From Myxococcota bacterium (lineage in GTDB: Bacteria > Myxococcota_A > UBA9160 > SZUA-336), in assembly GCA_035498015.1 (NCBI GenBank), contig DATKAO010000233.1, positions 1 to 43,801 on the forward strand: DNA of 43,801 nucleotides, written 5' to 3'. The translations under genes were made by a program, and so were the position numbers. The notes beneath the pieces are model-generated. The model was not told the origin of the DNA, made no database searches, and was given only the letters and a program-made list of their open reading frames with translations. Below, piece after piece: positions 21,787-30,317 of the stretch (its first letter is position 1; every line of letters starts with the position of its first letter).

Positions 21787-24084
21787 TTGCGCGTCGCCCT
21801 CGACCGCCACAGCGTGAGCGTCGACGGGCGGCGCGTGATCGTGCGCGCAGGCTCGCTGCACTACTTCCGCCTGCCCGCGCGGGCGCTGTGGCGCGACCGG
21901 ATCGCGCAGTTCAGGGACGCCGGGCTGAACGCGGTCGACGTGTACTACCCGTGGAGCTACCACGAGGAGCGGCCCGGCGAGCTCGATTTCGCGGGCCTGC
22001 GCGACGTGGACCACCTGCACGACCTGATCGAGCGCGCTGGTCTGTATCTCATCGCGCGGCCCGGCCCGTACGTGTGCGCCGAGATCGACTTCGGCGGCCT
22101 GCCGGCGTGGCTGCTCCGGGACCGGACGCTCGTGCCGCGCTGCCGCACGCGGGAGGGCTTCGTCTACTCGCGCGCCTACGTCGAGCAGGCGCGCGGCTGG
22201 TTCCGCGCGATCGTGCCGCGCATCGCGGGCCGCGCGAACCTGCTCCTGTTCCAGATCGAGAACGAGTTCTGCGTGCCCTCGCCCGTGGGCGCGCTCTCGT
22301 CGCCGCTCGCCGACCTCGCCATCCGCCTGTTCGGCGCGCGCACGCTCACGCGCGTCGCGGGCGCGCGCTGGGTGCGGCGGCTGTTCTTCGAGTCGGGGCG
22401 CTCCGACGGCGGGCAGCACAACGCGTACATGCGCGAGCTCCACCACGAGGCGCGCGCGCTCGGCGTGACCGTGCCGATCTTCCACAACGACGTGCATCCA
22501 CGGCGCGGCCGGCAGCTCGACGTCGACCTGGTCGCGCTCGACCGCTACCCGATCACGAGCTTCGAGCGCGACTGGCGCGACGACCCGCACACCTTCGACG
22601 CATTCGCGGGCGACGAGGCCGCGCTCGACTCACTCGGCCGCCGCAACGAGCCCGTCTTCTACCCCGAGCTCCAGGCCGGCTGGTACGACGGCTGGGGCAG
22701 CGCGGGCTACGCCCGGGTGCGCGAGCGGCTCGGCCCCGACGGCATCGACGGCGCCACCAAGGCCGCGCTCGCGGCGCGCGCGACCCTCTGGAACTACTAC
22801 GTGTTCGCGGGCGGAGTCACTTGGGGCTATCTCGCGAGCCCCGACGTGTACTCGAGCTACGACTACGGTGCGCCGATCGGCGAGTCGGGCGCCACCGACG
22901 CGCGCTACGAGGCCGTGCGCCGCTTGAACGACTTCATCGCCACGCACGAGGCGGACCTCGCCCGGACCGATCTCGACCCGAGTCACCCGCCATCCCAGCA
23001 GCACGTCGCGACGCGGATCGGAGAGCGCCGGCGCTACGTGTTCCTGCGCAATCCGACGAAGGCGCCGGCGAGTGTCTCCGCGCCCGAGCCCGAGCGCAGC
23101 GAGCTCGCGCCCTGGGAGACGCAGATCCGCGTCTACGACCTGCGCACGAACGCGCTCGTGGCGGTGAGCCCCGAGCTGCCGCCGGCGAAGCCGCGGCCCC
23201 TGCCGATCCCGCCCATGCTGCCGCGGCTCGAGTCGTGGCAGTTCTGCGACGCGAGCCCGCAGCTCGCGCCCGGCTACGACGACGCGTCCTGGACCGCGCT
23301 CCCGCAGCGCGCGGTCGAGACGGGCGAGATCGACCTCGACTCACTCGGCCTGCACTGGGGCTTCGCCTGGTACCGCGGCCGCTTCTTCGGCGCCCTCGAC
23401 CGGCTCCTGCTCGACGCGCGCCACTGCTTTGCGGTGTGGATCAACGGCCGGCGCGTGGCGTCGGGCGACCAGCTCAAGAACTCGCTGGGCGTGGGCGCCG
23501 ACGGCGCGCGCGTGCGGCGCATTCCGCTCGGCGGCGCGCCGGTCGACCCGGCGGGCGAGAACGTGATCGTGGTGCTGGTCGAGAGCCTGGGTCACAACAA
23601 GGCGTTCGCCGACGACGGCGCGAACCCGCGCGGCATCGTCTCGGTCGACACGGGCGCCACGCGCGTGCGCTGGCGTGCCCGCGGGGGCCTGGTGCGCGGC
23701 GAGCGCGGACTCACTCCAGTGGTCGACTTCGCCGGCGTGGAGCGCGCGCACGGCGAAGAGGTCGTGCTGCCGCACGGCTGGGCGGGCGCGCCCGAAGGCG
23801 TGGCGCTGTACGAGACGCGCTTCCGGCTCGAGGGCATCGACCCCAAGCACACCGCGCTCGCGCTCGCCTTCGACCCGGGCCGCGGCAAGGCGAACCTCTA
23901 TCTGAACGGCTTCCTGCTCGGCCGCTACTGGCCCGAGCGCGGCCCGCAGCGCCGCTTCTCTCTGCCGTGGGGCGTGCTCTCGCCCGACGACGAGAACCAG
24001 CTCGCGATCGCGCTCTGGAAGCGCAGCGAACGCGCAGCTCTGGGGAAGCTCCGTCTGGAGGTGGATGGAACCCCTCGTACCTGA
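21787..24084 (+). CDS. Glycoside hydrolase family 35 beta-galactosidase-like enzyme
   Basis: A 765-residue GH35 protein without a signal peptide. The TIM barrel (about 10-340) has GSLHYFRLP, YYPWSYHEERPGELDF and RPGPYVCAEIDFGGLPAWL. The acid/base Glu160 lies in QIENEF and the probable nucleophile Glu294 in YPELQAGW. C-terminal beta-sandwich domains follow, ending in the GRGKANLYLNGFLLGRYWPERG block typical of the family. Members release terminal beta-galactose. The proposed TTG start lies four bases after the trxB stop; a weak site makes the exact start uncertain. No sugar transporter or regulator is nearby. Confidence 0.88.
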   Translation: MRVALDRHSVSVDGRRVIVRAGSLHYFRLPARALWRDRIAQFRDAGLNAVDVYYPWSYHEERPGELDFAGLRDVDHLHDLIERAGLYLIARPGPYVCAEIDFGGLPAWLLRDRTLVPRCRTREGFVYSRAYVEQARGWFRAIVPRIAGRANLLLFQIENEFCVPSPVGALSSPLADLAIRLFGARTLTRVAGARWVRRLFFESGRSDGGQHNAYMRELHHEARALGVTVPIFHNDVHPRRGRQLDVDLVALDRYPITSFERDWRDDPHTFDAFAGDEAALDSLGRRNEPVFYPELQAGWYDGWGSAGYARVRERLGPDGIDGATKAALAARATLWNYYVFAGGVTWGYLASPDVYSSYDYGAPIGESGATDARYEAVRRLNDFIATHEADLARTDLDPSHPPSQQHVATRIGERRRYVFLRNPTKAPASVSAPEPERSELAPWETQIRVYDLRTNALVAVSPELPPAKPRPLPIPPMLPRLESWQFCDASPQLAPGYDDASWTALPQRAVETGEIDLDSLGLHWGFAWYRGRFFGALDRLLLDARHCFAVWINGRRVASGDQLKNSLGVGADGARVRRIPLGGAPVDPAGENVIVVLVESLGHNKAFADDGANPRGIVSVDTGATRVRWRARGGLVRGERGLTPVVDFAGVERAHGEEVVLPHGWAGAPEGVALYETRFRLEGIDPKHTALALAFDPGRGKANLYLNGFLLGRYWPERGPQRRFSLPWGVLSPDDENQLAIALWKRSERAALGKLRLEVDGTPRT

Positions 24085-24110
24085 CGCGCTGCGTCGGACG
24101 GAGGTAGACT
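24081..24110 (+). promoter_or_regulatory. Promoter seven bases before the PAS-DHp-REC gene
   Basis: CTGACG (24081-24086, containing the GH35 stop codon), 18 bases, TAGACT (24105-24110), then seven bases to the ATG at 24118. GGAGG at 24100-24104 would lie upstream of the transcript start, so the mRNA is probably leaderless. Confidence 0.55.
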
Positions 24111-24117
24111 CCGCGCC

Positions 24118-25182
24118 ATGCCGTTGGACAAGGAGATGCTCGAGCGACTGATCGAGGCGTCTCCCGACATCGTCGTGGCCACCGACGAAGACGGAACCGT
24201 CCAGTACTACAACGACGGCGCGCGCGAGAACCTGGGCTACTCGCGGCTCGAGATCATCGGGCGCTACGTGGCCACGCTCTATCCGTCGCTCGACGAGGCG
24301 CGCCGGGTCATGACGGCCATGCGCGGGCCCGAGCACGGGGGCCCCGGCCGGGTCGTGAACTTCCCGACCACGTTCGTGGCCAAGGACGGCCACGAGCTCG
24401 ATGTCGCGATCTCGGGCGTCATCCTCTACGACGAGCACGAGAAGGAAGTCGGCACGATCGGCTTCGCCAAGGACATCTCGGAGCTGAAGCGGCGCGACCA
24501 GCTCGCGGTGCTGGGCGAGGTGGCGATCGGCCTCTCGCACGAGATCAACAACCCGCTCACGGTGATCGAGAGTCAGATCTCGCTGCTCGAGCGGCCCTTC
24601 GGCGAGCGCGGCGAGACGGCGCAGCTCGAGCGCACCGCGAAGATCCGCGCCGAGATCCGCCGCATCGAGTCACACCTGCAGCGCCTGCACGACATGGCGG
24701 AGCAGGGCGGCTACTCGAGCAAGCAGTATCTCGGGCGCGCCCGCATGATCGACCTGTCGGCGCAGCCGCCGCGCAAGCTCTCGCTCGAGGGCCGGCGCAT
24801 CCTCGTGGTCGACGACGACGGGGCGGTGCGCGAGTCGATCGCGGAGATCCTGCGCGCCGAGGGCGCAGCGGTGGCCGAGGTCGGCAACGGGCGCGAGGCG
24901 ATCGAGCGCATGCGGCGCGAGCCCTTCGACCTGGTGCTGTCGGACGTGGTGATGCCGGAGATGGACGGCTACGAGCTGTTCCAGGCCGCGCGCCGCGAGG
25001 CCCCGGGCACGCCGGTCGTGCTGATGACGGCCTTCTATTACGACCAGGACCACGTGATCAAGCGCAGCCGCCTCGAGGGGCTGGAAGGCGTGATCTTCAA
25101 GAAGCCCGTGAACCCGGAGCGCCTGGTGAAGACGCTCGCGGAGCTGGTCACGCGGGTTCGGCCAGCTCCTTCTTCACGTTGA
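24118..25182 (+). CDS. PAS - histidine phosphotransfer (DHp) - receiver protein lacking an ATPase domain
   Basis: A 354-residue cytoplasmic signalling protein. Residues of about 8-125 are a PAS sensor (IEASPDIVVATDEDGTVQYYN ... GTIGFAKDISELKR). Residues of about 128-195 are a HisKA-type dimerisation helix pair with His141 in LSHEINNPLTVI. Residues of about 223-340 are a receiver domain with Asp276 in LSDVVMPEMDGYE and Lys in IFKKPVNPERL. The N, G1 and G2 boxes of a HATPase domain are absent; DHp is joined to the receiver by about 30 residues. It cannot phosphorylate itself and may instead relay or dephosphorylate. No gene for a partner kinase lies beside it. Confidence 0.85.
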   Translation: MPLDKEMLERLIEASPDIVVATDEDGTVQYYNDGARENLGYSRLEIIGRYVATLYPSLDEARRVMTAMRGPEHGGPGRVVNFPTTFVAKDGHELDVAISGVILYDEHEKEVGTIGFAKDISELKRRDQLAVLGEVAIGLSHEINNPLTVIESQISLLERPFGERGETAQLERTAKIRAEIRRIESHLQRLHDMAEQGGYSSKQYLGRARMIDLSAQPPRKLSLEGRRILVVDDDGAVRESIAEILRAEGAAVAEVGNGREAIERMRREPFDLVLSDVVMPEMDGYELFQAARREAPGTPVVLMTAFYYDQDHVIKRSRLEGLEGVIFKKPVNPERLVKTLAELVTRVRPAPSSR

Positions 25183-25342
25183 AGAGCTTGCCGTCCGAGG
25201 TCTTGGCCAGGTAGGCGGTGTCCCACTCCTGGAGCACCGCCAGCTCGTCGCCCGCCGAGAGCTCGATCTCCTCGACGTCCTCGCCGAGGTTGGCCTGGTG
25301 CTTGAGCGACAGCGCTTGCTTGAGCTTGATGGAGTCCGCCAT
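25148..25342 (-). CDS. Small hypothetical protein (64 residues)
   Basis: A 64-residue acidic protein (begins MADSIKLKQALSLKHQANLGE) with alternating strands (EEIELSAGDELAVLQEWDTAYLAKTSDGKLFNVKKELAEPA) that suggest a small SH3-like barrel. No family is recognised. A TATGAA box lies eight bases before the ATG and there is no ribosome binding site. Its last 35 bases overlap the end of the convergent signalling gene. Its position after comF may make it the last gene of the long minus-strand cluster, though the box suggests its own transcript. Confidence 0.68.
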   Translation of the reverse strand: MADSIKLKQALSLKHQANLGEDVEEIELSAGDELAVLQEWDTAYLAKTSDGKLFNVKKELAEPA

Positions 25343-25350
25343 AGGGGCCG

Positions 25351-25356
25351 TTCATA
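25351..25356 (-). promoter_or_regulatory. Extended -10 box before the 64-residue gene
   Basis: TGC-TATGAA on the minus strand, eight bases before the ATG at 25342; the comF stop codon TGA is inside the box. No -35 is apparent, as is usual with extended -10 promoters. Confidence 0.5.
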
Positions 25357-25993
25357 GCACAGCGGCCGGCGTTCCGGCGACCGCGGCCAGGTGGATGCGG
25401 CGGGCGCCGCTCTCGCGCCGCAGGGTGCGTGCGGCCTCGGCCAGCGTGGCGCCGGTCGTGGCCACGTCGTCGAGCAAGAGCACGCGCAGGCCCGCGAGCG
25501 CCCCCGGCCGCGCCGCGAAGCTCCCCGCCACGTTGCGCCGCCGCGCGGGCTGCGAGAGACCCGTCTGCGGCGCCGTGAGTCGCGCGCGCCACAGCGCGCC
25601 GTCGCACACGCGCGAGCCCAGGTCGCGCGCCAGCCGCACGGCCAGCGCGTGGACCGGGTCGCAGCCTTCGGCGCGCACGCGCGCCGCGTGGCGCGGGAGC
25701 GGCACGATCGCGTCGAAGCCGAGCCCGCGCACGCGTGCCGCCAGCCACGCGCCCAGCACGAGGCCCGCGTCACGGCGGTGCTCGAACTTCATGCGGCGGA
25801 CGAGCTCGAGCCCCGTGCCCTCGTAGGCGATCGCCGTGTGCACGGCGCGCAGCCGCGGCAACGCGCGCACGCCGCGCGCGCAGAAGCCGCACAAGACGGT
25901 CTCACCGTGTGCGCGCGGCGCGTCGCACGACGGGCAGACGCTCGGCACGAGCAGCTCGTGGAGCGCGCGCAGCAGGCCGCGCAAGCGAGTCAG
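25352..25993 (-). CDS. ComF family phosphoribosyltransferase-like protein
   Basis: About 213 residues. An N-terminal zinc-finger-like segment with two Cys pairs (CPSC and CGFC) is followed by a type I phosphoribosyltransferase domain with the PRPP loop VLLLDDVATTGATL. ComF proteins are required for DNA uptake in competent bacteria and may act on nucleotides or ssDNA in the cytoplasm. The start is not certain. CTG 25993 overlaps the gpmI stop as CTGA, matching the GTGA overlaps of the cluster; TTG 25984 is the alternative. The much longer open frame upstream is a shadow of gpmI. Confidence 0.85.
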   Translation of the reverse strand: MTRLRGLLRALHELLVPSVCPSCDAPRAHGETVLCGFCARGVRALPRLRAVHTAIAYEGTGLELVRRMKFEHRRDAGLVLGAWLAARVRGLGFDAIVPLPRHAARVRAEGCDPVHALAVRLARDLGSRVCDGALWRARLTAPQTGLSQPARRRNVAGSFAARPGALAGLRVLLLDDVATTGATLAEAARTLRRESGARRIHLAAVAGTPAAVL

Positions 25994-27534
25994 TCGGCGC
26001 CGACGAGCAGACTGTGGCCCGTCATCTCGCGCGGCACGGGTAGGCCCATGAGCGTGCAGAGACTCGGGGCGAGGTCGGAGAGTCCGCCGTCGCGCAGGCG
26101 CTTGCCCGCGGGGTCGGGGGTGACCCAGTACAGCGGCACGGGATTGGTGGTGTGTGCGGTGTGCGGCTCGCCGGTCTTGGGGTCGATCAGCTGCTCGATG
26201 TTGCCGTGGTCGGCGGTGATCAGGAGCGCCCCCCGGCGCGCCAGCACCTCGCGGCACAGGCGCGCGAGACACGCGTCGACCACTTCGACCGCCTTCACGC
26301 CGGCGGGAATCACTCCGGTGTGGCCGACCATGTCGGGGTTCGCGTAGTTCACCAGCACGAACGCATAGGGCCGCTTGGCCAGCGCCTCGAGCAGGGCGTC
26401 GGTCACGGCCACCGCGCTCATCTCGGGCTTCAGGTCGTAGGTCGGCACGTCGCGCGGCGAGGGGATCAGGATCCGGTCCTCGTGGGCGAGCGGCTCCTCG
26501 CGCCCGCCGTTGAAGAAGTAGGTCACGTGCGCGTACTTCTCGGTCTCGGCGATGCGCAGCTGCGCCGCGCCCGTCTCCGCGACCAGCTCCCCGAAGCCGT
26601 GCCGCACGTCGACCGGGCCGAACAGCACCGGCAAGCCGAAGGTCTCGTCGTATGCGGTGAGCGTCGCGAAGGCCCCCGGCCGTACACGCGGTAGTGTCGC
26701 GACCTCGGCGCCGAGCTGGTCGGGCTGCACGCGCGTCAGCGCGTTGGTGAGCTCGCGCGCGCGGTCGGCGCGGAAGTTGAAGAACAGCACCGCATCGCCG
26801 TCGCGCAGCGCGGGTCCGCCCGCCACGACGGTGGGCTGGATGAACTCGTCGCCCTCGTTGCGCGCGAGCGCGCGCTCCACTGCGGCCACGGCGCTGGGCG
26901 CATCGAGGCCTTCGCGCGAGACGATCGCGCGGTAGGCTCGCGCCACGCGGTCCCAGCGCTTGTCGCGGTCCATGGCGAAGTAGCGGCCGATCACGGTCGC
27001 GATGCAGCCGCCCTGTGCCTTCACGCGCGCCTCGAGCGGCGCGACGAAGCTCCGGGCGCAGCGCGGCGCAGTGTCTCGCCCGTCGGTGAAGGCATGCACG
27101 ATCGGGCGGATCCCGCGCTCGTCGCACAGGCGCAGGATCCCGTACAGGTGGTCGAGCGAGCTGTGCACGCCGCCGTCGGAGACCAGGCCCAGCAAGTGCA
27201 GCGCGCCACCGGCGCGCTGGGCGGCGGCGAGCAGCTCCTGCATCGCGGGGTTCGCGGCCAGCTCGCCCGCGTCGATCGACTTCTTGATGCGCACGATGTC
27301 CATGTCGATCACGCGGCCGGCGCCGAGCGTGGTGTGTCCGACCTCGGAGTTGCCCATCTGCCCGTCGGGCAGGCCGACCGCCGCGCCCGAGGTCTCGACC
27401 CGGGCGTGCGGGTAGCGCGCGGCGAGCTCCGCGAAGAACGGCGCGCGGGCGAGCCGGGTGGCGTCACCCGGCCCGCCGTCGCCGATCCCGTACCCGTCGA
27501 GCACGACGAGCACCACCGGACCAGTCACTTTCAC
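25990..27534 (-). CDS. gpmI: 2,3-bisphosphoglycerate-independent phosphoglycerate mutase
   Basis: The 514-residue enzyme interconverts 3- and 2-phosphoglycerate in glycolysis/gluconeogenesis with two manganese ions. Visible signatures are VVLVVLDGYGIG at the N terminus, the phosphoserine site Ser63 in GQMGNSEVGH, the DGRDTAPRCA and FFNFRADRARELT blocks, and the metal-binding NYANPDMVGHTG and TADHGNIE near the C terminus. Length matches the family. The GTG start overlaps the rsfS stop as GTGA. Confidence 0.97.
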   Translation of the reverse strand: MKVTGPVVLVVLDGYGIGDGGPGDATRLARAPFFAELAARYPHARVETSGAAVGLPDGQMGNSEVGHTTLGAGRVIDMDIVRIKKSIDAGELAANPAMQELLAAAQRAGGALHLLGLVSDGGVHSSLDHLYGILRLCDERGIRPIVHAFTDGRDTAPRCARSFVAPLEARVKAQGGCIATVIGRYFAMDRDKRWDRVARAYRAIVSREGLDAPSAVAAVERALARNEGDEFIQPTVVAGGPALRDGDAVLFFNFRADRARELTNALTRVQPDQLGAEVATLPRVRPGAFATLTAYDETFGLPVLFGPVDVRHGFGELVAETGAAQLRIAETEKYAHVTYFFNGGREEPLAHEDRILIPSPRDVPTYDLKPEMSAVAVTDALLEALAKRPYAFVLVNYANPDMVGHTGVIPAGVKAVEVVDACLARLCREVLARRGALLITADHGNIEQLIDPKTGEPHTAHTTNPVPLYWVTPDPAGKRLRDGGLSDLAPSLCTLMGLPVPREMTGHSLLVGAD

Positions 27535-27881
27535 GAAGCGGCCACCACGGCGAGCTCCTCGGCGTCGCCCCAGAGTCTCTCGAGACCGAAATACTCGCGC
27601 GCGTCCTCGCTGAAGACGTGGACGACGATCTCGCCCAGGTCGACCAGCACCCAGCGCCCGACGGACTTGCCCTCGACGCCGAGCGCCTTCGCGCCCCCGC
27701 GCGTCGCGGCGTCGACCGCGGCGTCGGCGAGCGCGCGCACGTGCCGATCCGACCCGCCCGTGGCGAGTACGAAGTAGTCCGCAAAGCTGCAGACTCCGTG
27801 CAGATCGAGCACGCGCACCTCCTCACCTTTCTTGTCGTGGATCGCGGTCGCCAGGGCCAGGGCCATTTCCTTCGCCGTCAA
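27531..27881 (-). CDS. rsfS: Ribosomal silencing factor RsfS
   Basis: A 116-residue RsfS/Iojap protein with the family core EVRVLDLHGVCSFADYFVLATGGSDRHVRALAD and a C-terminal WVLVDLGEIVVHVFSEDAREYFGLERLW. It binds ribosomal protein L14 and blocks subunit joining when nutrients are scarce. Adjacency to nadD is a widely conserved pairing. The ATG overlaps the nadD stop as ATGA. Confidence 0.96.
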   Translation of the reverse strand: MTAKEMALALATAIHDKKGEEVRVLDLHGVCSFADYFVLATGGSDRHVRALADAAVDAATRGGAKALGVEGKSVGRWVLVDLGEIVVHVFSEDAREYFGLERLWGDAEELAVVAAS

Positions 27882-28528
27882 TCGACCTCACTTTCTCCGT
27901 GGTCGTACAGGTGGTGTTTCGCGATGTACTCACGCACCTCGTCGCTGACGAGGTAGCGGATCGACTCCCCGCGCGCGGCGCGCCGCCGGATCTCGCTGGC
28001 CGAGATCTCGAGCGGCGTGAACGGCACGGCCCGGAGCTCGGTTCCGGCCGGGTGCACCAGGCCGCGCGGTCCGTCGCGGAACGGCGCGGCCAGTGCGCGG
28101 GGGAGGAGCTCGCGCAGCGGCGCAGCATAGCCCGGGCGCGTCGCCACGGCGAAGTTGGCCAGCGTGAACAGCCGAGCCGGCTCGCGCCAGGAGGCGAGCT
28201 CGGGCAGCGTGTCGGCGCCCACCAGGAACCACAGCTCGGCCGCGGAGTGTTTGGCGCGCAGCGCCTGCAGCGTCTCGACGGTGTAGCTCGGACCCTTGCG
28301 GCGCACCTCGAGGTCGTCGACCTCGAGCCGCGGGTTCGAGGCGGTCGCGCGCCGCGCCATCTCGAGCCGGTGCACGGCGGGCGCCACGCCCTGGTGCTTC
28401 AGCGCGGGCTCGCCGGCCGGGACCAGCAGCACGCGTTCGAGCTCGAGTGACTCGCGCAGCTCTTCGCACAGCCGCAGGTGTGCGAGGTGGATCGGATTGA
28501 ACGTGCCGCCGAGTACGCCCAGCTTCAC
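27878..28528 (-). CDS. nadD: Nicotinate-nucleotide adenylyltransferase
   Basis: A 216-residue enzyme that adenylates nicotinate mononucleotide in NAD synthesis. It has the nucleotidyltransferase GGTFNPIHLAHL motif, WFLVGADTLPELASW and the SASEIRRRAARGESIRYLV block (the ISSTxIR equivalent). The start is GTG 28528, which overlaps the proA stop as GTGA and begins directly VKLGVLGGTFNP. The longer upstream open frame is a proA shadow. Its product works downstream of quinolinate made by NadA (14041). Confidence 0.95.
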   Translation of the reverse strand: MKLGVLGGTFNPIHLAHLRLCEELRESLELERVLLVPAGEPALKHQGVAPAVHRLEMARRATASNPRLEVDDLEVRRKGPSYTVETLQALRAKHSAAELWFLVGADTLPELASWREPARLFTLANFAVATRPGYAAPLRELLPRALAAPFRDGPRGLVHPAGTELRAVPFTPLEISASEIRRRAARGESIRYLVSDEVREYIAKHHLYDHGESEVD

Positions 28529-29781
28529 TCGAGAATCGTTCCCTCTCCGAACGCGATGAACTTCTGGGTCGTGAGACCCTCGAGGCCCATCGGCCCGTAC
28601 CAGTGCATCTTGGTGGTCGAGACTCCGACCTCGGCGCCCAGCCCGAGCTGGAAGCCGTCGGAGAAGCGCGTGCTCGCGTTGGCGAACACCGAGCTCGAGT
28701 TCACGCGGCGGATGAACTCGCGCGCGCGACCCACGTCCTGGGTCACGATCGTGTCGGTGTGGTTCGAGCCGTAGCGGCGGATGTGGTCGATCGCCTGGTC
28801 GAGTGAGTCGACCGTGCGCACCGACATGGTCTTGCCCAGCCACTCGGTCGACCAGTCCTCCTCGCGCGCGGGCAGCGCGCCCTTGAAGTGCGCGCGCGTG
28901 CGCTCACAGGCGCGCAGCTCGACGCCGTGCGCGGCCAGCGCGCCCAGCACGTCGGGCAGCACGGTTTCGGCCAGCGCCGCGTGCACGAGCAGGGTCTCGG
29001 CCGCATTGCACACCGACACGCGCTGCAGCTTCGAGTTCAGCGCGATGTCGCTCGCCATCTTGGGCTCGGCGAACTCGTCGAGGTAGACGTGGCACACGCC
29101 TTTGTAGTGTTTGATCACGGGAATGCGTGACTGCTCCGAGACGCGACGGATCAGCGCCTCGCCGCCGCGCGGGATCACGAGGTCGATCGCGTCGTCGCGC
29201 TGCAGCAGCGCGTCGACCAGCGCGCGCTCGGTGTCGGGCACGAGCAGGAGCGCGTCTTCGGGCACGCCCGCCCGCGCGATCGCGCTGCGCACCACGGCGG
29301 CGATCGCGCGATTGGAGTGGATCGCTTCCGATCCGCCGCGCAGGATCGCGCCGTTGCCGCTCTTGAGACACAGGCCCGCGACGTCGGCGGTCACGTTGGG
29401 CCGCGACTCGTAGATCACCAGGATCACGCCCAGCGGAATGCGCATTCGCCCGACCTGCAGGCCGCTCGGCCGGTTCCACATGCGCGTGATCTCGCCCACC
29501 GGATCGGGCAGCGCGGCCACCTCGCGCAGGCCCGCGGCCATGGCGGAGACGCGCTCGGGGCTCAGCGTGAGCCGCTCGAGCAGGGGCGCCGCCAGGCCCT
29601 TCTGCCGCCCGGCGTCGAGGTCCTTCTGGTTCTGGGCCAGGATCTCGGCGCAGGCGCTCTCCAGGGCGTCGGCCGCGGCGTGCAGGGCGGCGTCCTTCAC
29701 GTCGGTGCGCAGCTCGCCCAGCCGCTCGGAAGCGGCCCGCGCGCGGCGCACCAGCTCGGCGACCAGCTCGGCCTGGCTCAT
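28525..29781 (-). CDS. proA: Gamma-glutamyl phosphate reductase
   Basis: The 418-residue enzyme makes glutamate-5-semialdehyde from gamma-glutamyl phosphate with NADPH in proline synthesis. Typical blocks are RMRIPLGVILVIYESRPNVTAD, LCLKSGNGAILRGGSEA, PRGGEALIRRV and the catalytic Cys region VSVCNAAETLLVH. It is separated from proB by two unrelated genes. A TAAGAT box sits nine bases before the ATG, so it may have its own promoter. Confidence 0.97.
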   Translation of the reverse strand: MSQAELVAELVRRARAASERLGELRTDVKDAALHAAADALESACAEILAQNQKDLDAGRQKGLAAPLLERLTLSPERVSAMAAGLREVAALPDPVGEITRMWNRPSGLQVGRMRIPLGVILVIYESRPNVTADVAGLCLKSGNGAILRGGSEAIHSNRAIAAVVRSAIARAGVPEDALLLVPDTERALVDALLQRDDAIDLVIPRGGEALIRRVSEQSRIPVIKHYKGVCHVYLDEFAEPKMASDIALNSKLQRVSVCNAAETLLVHAALAETVLPDVLGALAAHGVELRACERTRAHFKGALPAREEDWSTEWLGKTMSVRTVDSLDQAIDHIRRYGSNHTDTIVTQDVGRAREFIRRVNSSSVFANASTRFSDGFQLGLGAEVGVSTTKMHWYGPMGLEGLTTQKFIAFGEGTILE

Positions 29782-29790
29782 CGGCTACCT

Positions 29791-29796
29791 ATCTTA
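29791..29796 (-). promoter_or_regulatory. -10-like box before proA
   Basis: TAAGAT on the minus strand, nine bases before the proA ATG. No clear -35. It would let proA, nadD, rsfS, gpmI and comF be transcribed apart from the two genes upstream. Confidence 0.4.
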
Positions 29797-29823
29797 GCGG
29801 CATTCCTTCGCTTCGAGCGAAGC

Positions 29824-30303
29824 TCAGGGGTCCCAGAGCCCCTGCGGGCCCGTGCGCCGGCATTGCGCCCGCGCCTCGTGCTCCTTGGGGTCGGTGCTGC
29901 AGTAGAACCAGCGCTGCTCCACCAGGCTGTTGCTGGCGTCCGAGGTATACTCGCAGTAGATCGTCTCGCCCGGGCGCGCCTCGACGCGACGGGTGAAGCC
30001 CTCGGAGCCGCCGAGGATGACCTTCCACAGCGACTCGAACTTGGCGGTGAGCTTGAAGCTGCGCAGCAGCTGGCGCGGAGTGACCAGCACCGACACGTAG
30101 GTCGCGCCGTTCAGGTCGGCGAGCATCGTGCCGTCGACCCCGATGCGCAGGTCGATCGCGATCCAGTGCCACTCGGGCCGGTAGATGACGATCCGCGCCT
30201 TGTCGGGTGGCACGGGCTCGTCCGCGAACTTCGGGCCCTCGAACCAGGTCCCGAGGCCGCAGCCGCAGCACAAGAGGCCGAGCAGCAGAGTGAGACCGCG
30301 CAT
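29824..30303 (-). CDS. Putative lipoprotein, unknown function
   Basis: A 159-residue exported protein with a very short hydrophobic signal ending LLCCGCG, probably a lipoprotein although the lipobox is unusual. The body is beta-rich (RIVIYRPEWHWIAIDLRIGVDG ... LADLNGATYVSVLV ... VEARPGETIYCEYTSD), which is reminiscent of small envelope proteins that use a DUF2846-like fold; that link is tentative. It lies 14 bases after the spermidine-synthase-like gene, and the open frame upstream of 30303 is a shadow of that gene. Confidence 0.72.
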   Translation of the reverse strand: MRGLTLLLGLLCCGCGLGTWFEGPKFADEPVPPDKARIVIYRPEWHWIAIDLRIGVDGTMLADLNGATYVSVLVTPRQLLRSFKLTAKFESLWKVILGGSEGFTRRVEARPGETIYCEYTSDASNSLVEQRWFYCSTDPKEHEARAQCRRTGPQGLWDP

Positions 30304-30317
30304 TCCCGGCGCGGAAG

